Source: Solirubrobacterales bacterium
GTDB lineage: Bacteria > Actinomycetota > Thermoleophilia > Solirubrobacterales > 70-9
Direction of reading: 5' to 3'
DNA: 64,000 nucleotides
NCBI GenBank assembly: GCA_025936755.1
Contig: JAICSS010000008.1
Coordinates: forward strand, 36,541 to 100,540
The position numbers were made by a program, and so were the translations under genes. Within the stretch, counting starts at the first letter, position 1; each line of letters begins with the position of its first letter. Below, one piece after another: positions 60,848-64,000 of this stretch. Under the pieces are notes generated by a model. It saw only the letters and a program-made list of their open reading frames with translations. It did not search any database and was not told where the DNA came from.

Positions 60848-61363
60848 TTACGGGATGCCCGTCGCGTACCGGTTGCCGCCGGCGACGGCGATGCGCTCGG
60901 AGGCCGGCCGGTCGGACTCGAGGTTCTCGCGCAGGCGCCTCAGCGCCTGGCGCCAGCCGCGCCCCTGCCAGACGGAACCGGCGCTCGACAGCTCCAGCAG
61001 GCGGTCGCCGGGCCGCGGCTCGGTCCAGTGGGAGACCCGGACCGCGGTGAGGCCGCCGGCGCCCTCGGTCAGCTCCCAGACGGTGTGGTTGGGAATCCGG
61101 TTGCCGCGCCCGCCGCGCCCTTCCTCGACGACCCGGAACGGCTCCTCGACGGCGACGATCGCGGTGTCCATCCAGACCTTGCGCAGCGGCGCCTCGACCC
61201 GGAACCGCGCCCCGGCGCCGACGCCGCTGCCGTCGATCCGGGTGAGGTGGAAGTCGACGAGGAAGTGGTCGGTAAAGGAGGGACGGGCGGCGAGGTCGAC
61301 GAGCGCCGCGAAGACCTGCTCGCGGGGGGCGTCGATCTCGATTTCAGCGCTGACGGGGCCCAC
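60848..61363 (-). CDS. SRPBCC-superfamily (START-like) protein
   Basis: A helix-grip fold protein of about 171 residues: SAEIEIDAPREQVFAALVDLAARPSFTDHFLVDFHLTRIDGSGVGAGARFRVEAP at the N-terminus, the central sheet (TAIVAVEEPFRVVEEG) and a C-terminal helix (WRQALRRLRENLES). Such domains bind lipids, polyketides or hormones. I prefer the GTG start at 61363, where the domain begins; a TTG at 61411 adds 16 residues of no recognisable function. The protein is encoded divergently from the FHA gene. Confidence 0.8.
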   Translation of the reverse strand: MGPVSAEIEIDAPREQVFAALVDLAARPSFTDHFLVDFHLTRIDGSGVGAGARFRVEAPLRKVWMDTAIVAVEEPFRVVEEGRGGRGNRIPNHTVWELTEGAGGLTAVRVSHWTEPRPGDRLLELSSAGSVWQGRGWRQALRRLRENLESDRPASERIAVAGGNRYATGIP

Positions 61364-61476
61364 CGGGGCGGGGATTCTAGATGTCAGCCCTACTAGGGAC
61401 CAGATTGACAAGTTTGAGTGATTTTCACCAGGGGCCGGTCTAGTATCGAACTAACGTCCAGGAAGGAGAGCACCCC

Positions 61477-62046
61477 ATCTTCAACAGCGCCAGCGACACT
61501 CCAGTCGGCGAGGCCCCGCTCACCGGCTCGATGCCCGGCGAGGGGACGTATTTCTGCCTCGTCTGCGGCACCCAGGTAGCGCTCCGCGAGACCGATCCGC
61601 TGCCCGCCTGCGCGCGCTGCGGCGCCTCCCGCTTCCGCCGCGACTCGATCTTCTCCTCGCTGCAGGAGCACGGCTCTCCCACCGTCGAATTCGCCGTCGC
61701 CGCCGAGCATGAGCCGCCCGGATGGCTCGAGCAGGCGCGAGAGCGGCTGCGTGCGCCCGGGTACCACCTGGCGATGCGCGAGCGGGGCGAGATCGCCACC
61801 TTCGCCCTCGGCGAGGGCTGGACCAGGATCGGCCGCTGCAGCACGGCAGAGCTCTGCCTCGACGATCCCAGCGTCTCCCGCCGCCACGCGATGATCTGCA
61901 GCGAGGAGGGCCAGCGCCCGCGCGTCCTCGACGACCGCAGCCTCAACGGCATCCTCCTCAACGGCCGCAAGGTCGACGTCGCCGTCCTCAACCCCGAAGA
62001 CGAGCTGACGATCGGCCGCCACCGCCTCTACCTCCTGCAGGTCTGA
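61477..62046 (+). CDS. zinc-ribbon and FHA-domain protein
   Basis: The protein has a zinc ribbon (FCLVCGTQ ... CARCGASRF) and a C-terminal FHA phosphothreonine-binding domain (TRIGRCSTAELCLDDPSVSRRHAMI, LDDRSLNGILLNGRKV, DELTIGRHRLYLLQV), so it is a likely Ser/Thr-kinase signalling adaptor. The first ATG in frame is 61531. A GGAAGGAGAG ribosome site at 61461-61470, however, points to an AUC at 61477, 18 codons earlier, giving a continuous product (FNSASDTPVGEAPLTGS). I annotate the longer form; the start codon is uncertain, the FHA domain is not. Confidence 0.8.
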   Translation: MFNSASDTPVGEAPLTGSMPGEGTYFCLVCGTQVALRETDPLPACARCGASRFRRDSIFSSLQEHGSPTVEFAVAAEHEPPGWLEQARERLRAPGYHLAMRERGEIATFALGEGWTRIGRCSTAELCLDDPSVSRRHAMICSEEGQRPRVLDDRSLNGILLNGRKVDVAVLNPEDELTIGRHRLYLLQV

Positions 62047-62049
62047 GGC

Positions 62050-62092
62050 GAGACCGCAGAAAGGGTTCTCCAGGAGCCCTTTCTGCGGTCTC
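62050..62092. terminator. 16-bp perfect stem-loop after the FHA gene
   Basis: GAGACCGCAGAAAGGG (62050-62065) and CCCTTTCTGCGGTCTC (62077-62092) pair perfectly over 16 bp around an 11-base loop. It begins 3 bases after the FHA stop. A weak T-run (CTCTTTT) follows 10-18 bases later. It probably terminates transcription or protects the 3' end. Confidence 0.65.
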
Positions 62093-62141
62093 GTCGAGCG
62101 GTCCTCTTTTCCGGCCACCCCCGCTCCTACGATGCGGCTTG

Positions 62142-62573
62142 GTGACCGACTTTCCAGAGGATCCCGATCGCCCCTCGGGCGAGGAGTCGATCTCGGCCTC
62201 GGCCGAGCGCGCCCGGGCCGAGCTCCACGCCGAGATCGAGCGCGTCCGCCGCGGCGTCGAGCAGATGCTCGACGAGCAGAACGCCCCCCTCAACAGCGAC
62301 ATCCGCCGCGAGCTCGAGACGATGCAGGAGGACATCCGCCGCTACGTCAAAACCCGCATCCGCAAATCCCAAAAGCGCACCGACCGCCGCGTCGGCCGCC
62401 TCGAGGACCGCACCGCCGCGCTCGAGAAACGCCTCGACGGCATCGACGCCGAGCGCCGGATGACCGAATGGCGCATCCACACCGACACCGAGCGCATGCT
62501 CGGCGGCCTCCTCGGTGAGGTGCGAGGGATAGCGGACCGGCTGGAGGGGAAGACCCCTCCTCCGGCCCTCTGA
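62142..62573 (+). CDS. coiled-coil protein of unknown function
   Basis: A 143-residue charged protein, predicted to be a long coiled coil (about 22-125; ARAELHAEIERVRRGVEQMLDEQ, ELETMQEDIRRYVKTRIRKSQKRTDRRVGRLEDRTAALEKRLDGI). Family unknown. TACGAT (62128-62133) lies 8 bases before the GTG start, a leaderless arrangement. It ends one base before the 3' end of gltB on the other strand. Confidence 0.6.
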   Translation: MTDFPEDPDRPSGEESISASAERARAELHAEIERVRRGVEQMLDEQNAPLNSDIRRELETMQEDIRRYVKTRIRKSQKRTDRRVGRLEDRTAALEKRLDGIDAERRMTEWRIHTDTERMLGGLLGEVRGIADRLEGKTPPPAL

Positions 62574-62574
62574 T

Positions 62575-64000
62575 TCACTCGGTCGAGATGCTCGGGTCCG
62601 CCTGGACCTTCAGCGGCACGATCATCAGGAAGTTGCTCGTGGCGTCGGCGGCGAGGTCGAGGACCCGCTGGGCCTCGTCGTCCTGGCCGGTGGCGCGGAG
62701 CTCCGATGCGTAGCCGTTGAGGAGGTCGTCGAGATCGAAGAGGGCCTCGTTGTCGAGGTCCTTGAGTTCGACTTTGGCGCCCCGGCCGAGGCGGCGCTCG
62801 ATCGCGGCGCGGTCGATGCCGAAGGCGTTGTGGCGGACGTAGACGCGGCCGCCGGTCATGCCGGCGCAGGCCCAGGGGCCGATGTCGCCGAGGACGACGG
62901 CGCGCCCTGAGGTCATGTACTCGAAGGCGAAGCCCTTGGCGTTGGCGCGGTTGGCGACGGTGCCGCGAGCGTCGTCGATGTCCTGCTCGGGCTCCCCCGC
63001 CAGCACCACGTCGGCACCGGAGAGGCGGATGCAGAAGCGCGAGTCGGCGCTGCCCTGGACGTAGAGCTTGCCGCGCTGGGCGCCGTAGGCGAAGGACTTG
63101 CCGACCGACCCGTTGAGGCGCTTTCCGCGCGCCCCCTTGCCCTTGAGGATCGAGATCGTCCCGCCCAGCATCGTCTTGCCGACGCCGTCCTGGGCGCCGC
63201 CCTCGACGCGGATGTTGACGCCGTAGGAGTTGAACGCCCCCAGCCCCTGGCCGGCGACCGAGCCGCCGTCGAACTCGAGGTTCGCGAGGACGTCCTCGTC
63301 GCTCCCCGCCCGGCCGCCGTCGAAGATCCGGTTGCGGGCGATCGCCCCCGCCAGCTCGGTCCCGAGCACGCGGTCGTTGGCGTCGGTCGCGCGCGGGAAA
63401 CGGCTGCTGACGGTGTTGCCGGCGCAGACTTCCGGCGCCAGGGCGGCGATCTGGCTCGAGGCCTGCTTCGCCTCCATCCGGATCGGCCGCGCCATCACCA
63501 GGCCGGCTTCGGCCCGCGCCTCGGCCTCATCGGCCACCGGCAGGTCGAGCGGTTCGAGGTCGAGGTGCTCCTCCAGCGGTTCGATCAGCGGCGTCAGGTC
63601 GATCGTGTCCTTCGCCGCGACCTGCTCCAGCAGGTCGTAGCGGCCGACCAGGTCCTGGGCGCGCTCGTAGCCGAGCGAGGCGACGACCTGCTTGACCTCC
63701 TCGCCCATCGAGGAGAAGAAGCGGGCGCAGCTCTCGGCGGCGCGGTCGACCTCCTGCGGGGTGAACTTCTTCAGCCCGTGGGCCTCCGCTTCTTCTGGGG
63801 TCTCGATCTGGGTCGCGATCCCGACGTGGCAGGTGTCGAGCTGGCAGCCGCGGCAGATCGTGCAGCCGAGGCTGACCATCGCCAGGGTGCCGAAGCCGAC
63901 GCGGTTGGCGCCGAGGCAGTGCAATTTGACGATGTCGTGGCCGGTCCGGTAGCCGCCGTCGGCCCAGATCTCGACCCGGTTGCGCAGCCCCGCCTCCATC
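62575..64000 (-). CDS. gltB: glutamate synthase large subunit, C-terminal part (cut by window edge)
   Basis: This is the last 475 or so residues of the ferredoxin/NADPH glutamate synthase alpha chain; the N-terminal part lies beyond the window. It shows the end of the FMN-binding barrel (WADGGYRTGHDIVKLHCLGANRVGFGTLAM), the [3Fe-4S] cysteine cluster CTICRGCQLDTC and the C-terminal GXGXG beta-helix (DGGSVAGQGLGAFNSYG, GGAQDGVGKTMLGGTI, ADSRFCIRLSGADVVLAGE, GMTGGRVYV). The enzyme converts glutamine and 2-oxoglutarate to two glutamates. The Met at 63999 is internal. Confidence 0.93.
   Translation of the reverse strand, partial: MEAGLRNRVEIWADGGYRTGHDIVKLHCLGANRVGFGTLAMVSLGCTICRGCQLDTCHVGIATQIETPEEAEAHGLKKFTPQEVDRAAESCARFFSSMGEEVKQVVASLGYERAQDLVGRYDLLEQVAAKDTIDLTPLIEPLEEHLDLEPLDLPVADEAEARAEAGLVMARPIRMEAKQASSQIAALAPEVCAGNTVSSRFPRATDANDRVLGTELAGAIARNRIFDGGRAGSDEDVLANLEFDGGSVAGQGLGAFNSYGVNIRVEGGAQDGVGKTMLGGTISILKGKGARGKRLNGSVGKSFAYGAQRGKLYVQGSADSRFCIRLSGADVVLAGEPEQDIDDARGTVANRANAKGFAFEYMTSGRAVVLGDIGPWACAGMTGGRVYVRHNAFGIDRAAIERRLGRGAKVELKDLDNEALFDLDDLLNGYASELRATGQDDEAQRVLDLAADATSNFLMIVPLKVQADPSISTE

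Noticed and set aside
61405..61446. TTGACA and TAGTAT upstream of the FHA gene as one promoter
   Set aside because: The boxes are 30 bases apart, too far for a single sigma-70 promoter.

Overview
This window is very GC-rich, gene-dense bacterial chromosome. The gene content points to a high-GC actinobacterium, and my best guess (inference only) is the Thermoleophilia/Solirubrobacterales. The markers are a CysM/CysO/Mec-type cysteine pathway, a MarP-like membrane serine protease, an AddAB/AdnAB-type helicase-nuclease pair, a SufR-SUF system, a WS/DGAT acyltransferase, and many genes whose -10 box (TANNNT) lies only 6-8 bases before the start codon, as in leaderless actinobacterial mRNAs. I saw no rRNA, tRNA, CRISPR array or replication origin.

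Layout. 0-5.1 kb: a Flp-type pilin, a large secreted RHS/YD-repeat protein with a 158-residue variable tail, and a divergent membrane-anchored DsbA-fold protein lacking CXXC. 5.3-9.3 kb: a response regulator, glutaryl-CoA dehydrogenase, a divergent class III CoA-transferase and a glycosyltransferase. 9.3-14.7 kb: a coiled-coil protein, L-aspartate oxidase without an ordinary start codon, and a HyuA/HyuB pair. 14.8-19.5 kb: a DUF1802 protein, a JAMM protease, a glycosidase-like protein and a delta-60-repeat protein. 19.5-24.6 kb: cysM, an amino-acid ABC transporter on the other strand, a CysO-like sulfur carrier ending in GG-ACAA, and a MoeZ-like E1/rhodanese enzyme. With the JAMM protease these form a complete carrier-based cysteine route.

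24.6-27.85 kb is a mobile element: 19-bp perfect terminal inverted repeats, near-perfect 8-bp target duplications and an IS1-like transposase. It carries a passenger operon of two paralogous winged-helix-like proteins, a small basic protein, a ClpP/SppA-fold serine protease (SDH_sah-like) and a 57-residue protein. It has landed just upstream of the moeZ -10 region. This is the most likely undescribed system here.

27.9-37.5 kb: htpX, a two-component system, then the SUF iron-sulfur assembly genes in two blocks (sufR-sufC-sufS-sufU and Rieske-sufB-sufD). The two blocks share a promoter box and are separated by an opposite-strand glyoxalase-like gene. 37.4-40.5 kb: a fenitrothion-hydrolase-like membrane protein with a cupredoxin-like partner and two small proteins, then a DipZ-like thioredoxin-fold protein without cysteines. 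40.5-46.1 kb: ispH, a WS/DGAT acyltransferase, FxsA, two GNAT acetyltransferases, a DUF59 protein and a HAD hydrolase. 46.1-48.7 kb: zwf and a two-helix membrane protein whose strong promoter is flanked by two operator-like palindromes. 48.8-57 kb: AddB-like and AddA-like subunits (the latter with three hairpin-bearing in-frame segments), xseB and xseA. 57-64 kb: a HxlR regulator, a MarP-like protease divergent from a penicillin-binding protein, a lipoprotein, an SRPBCC protein, a zinc-ribbon/FHA protein, a coiled-coil protein and the 3' part of glutamate synthase (gltB), cut by the window edge.
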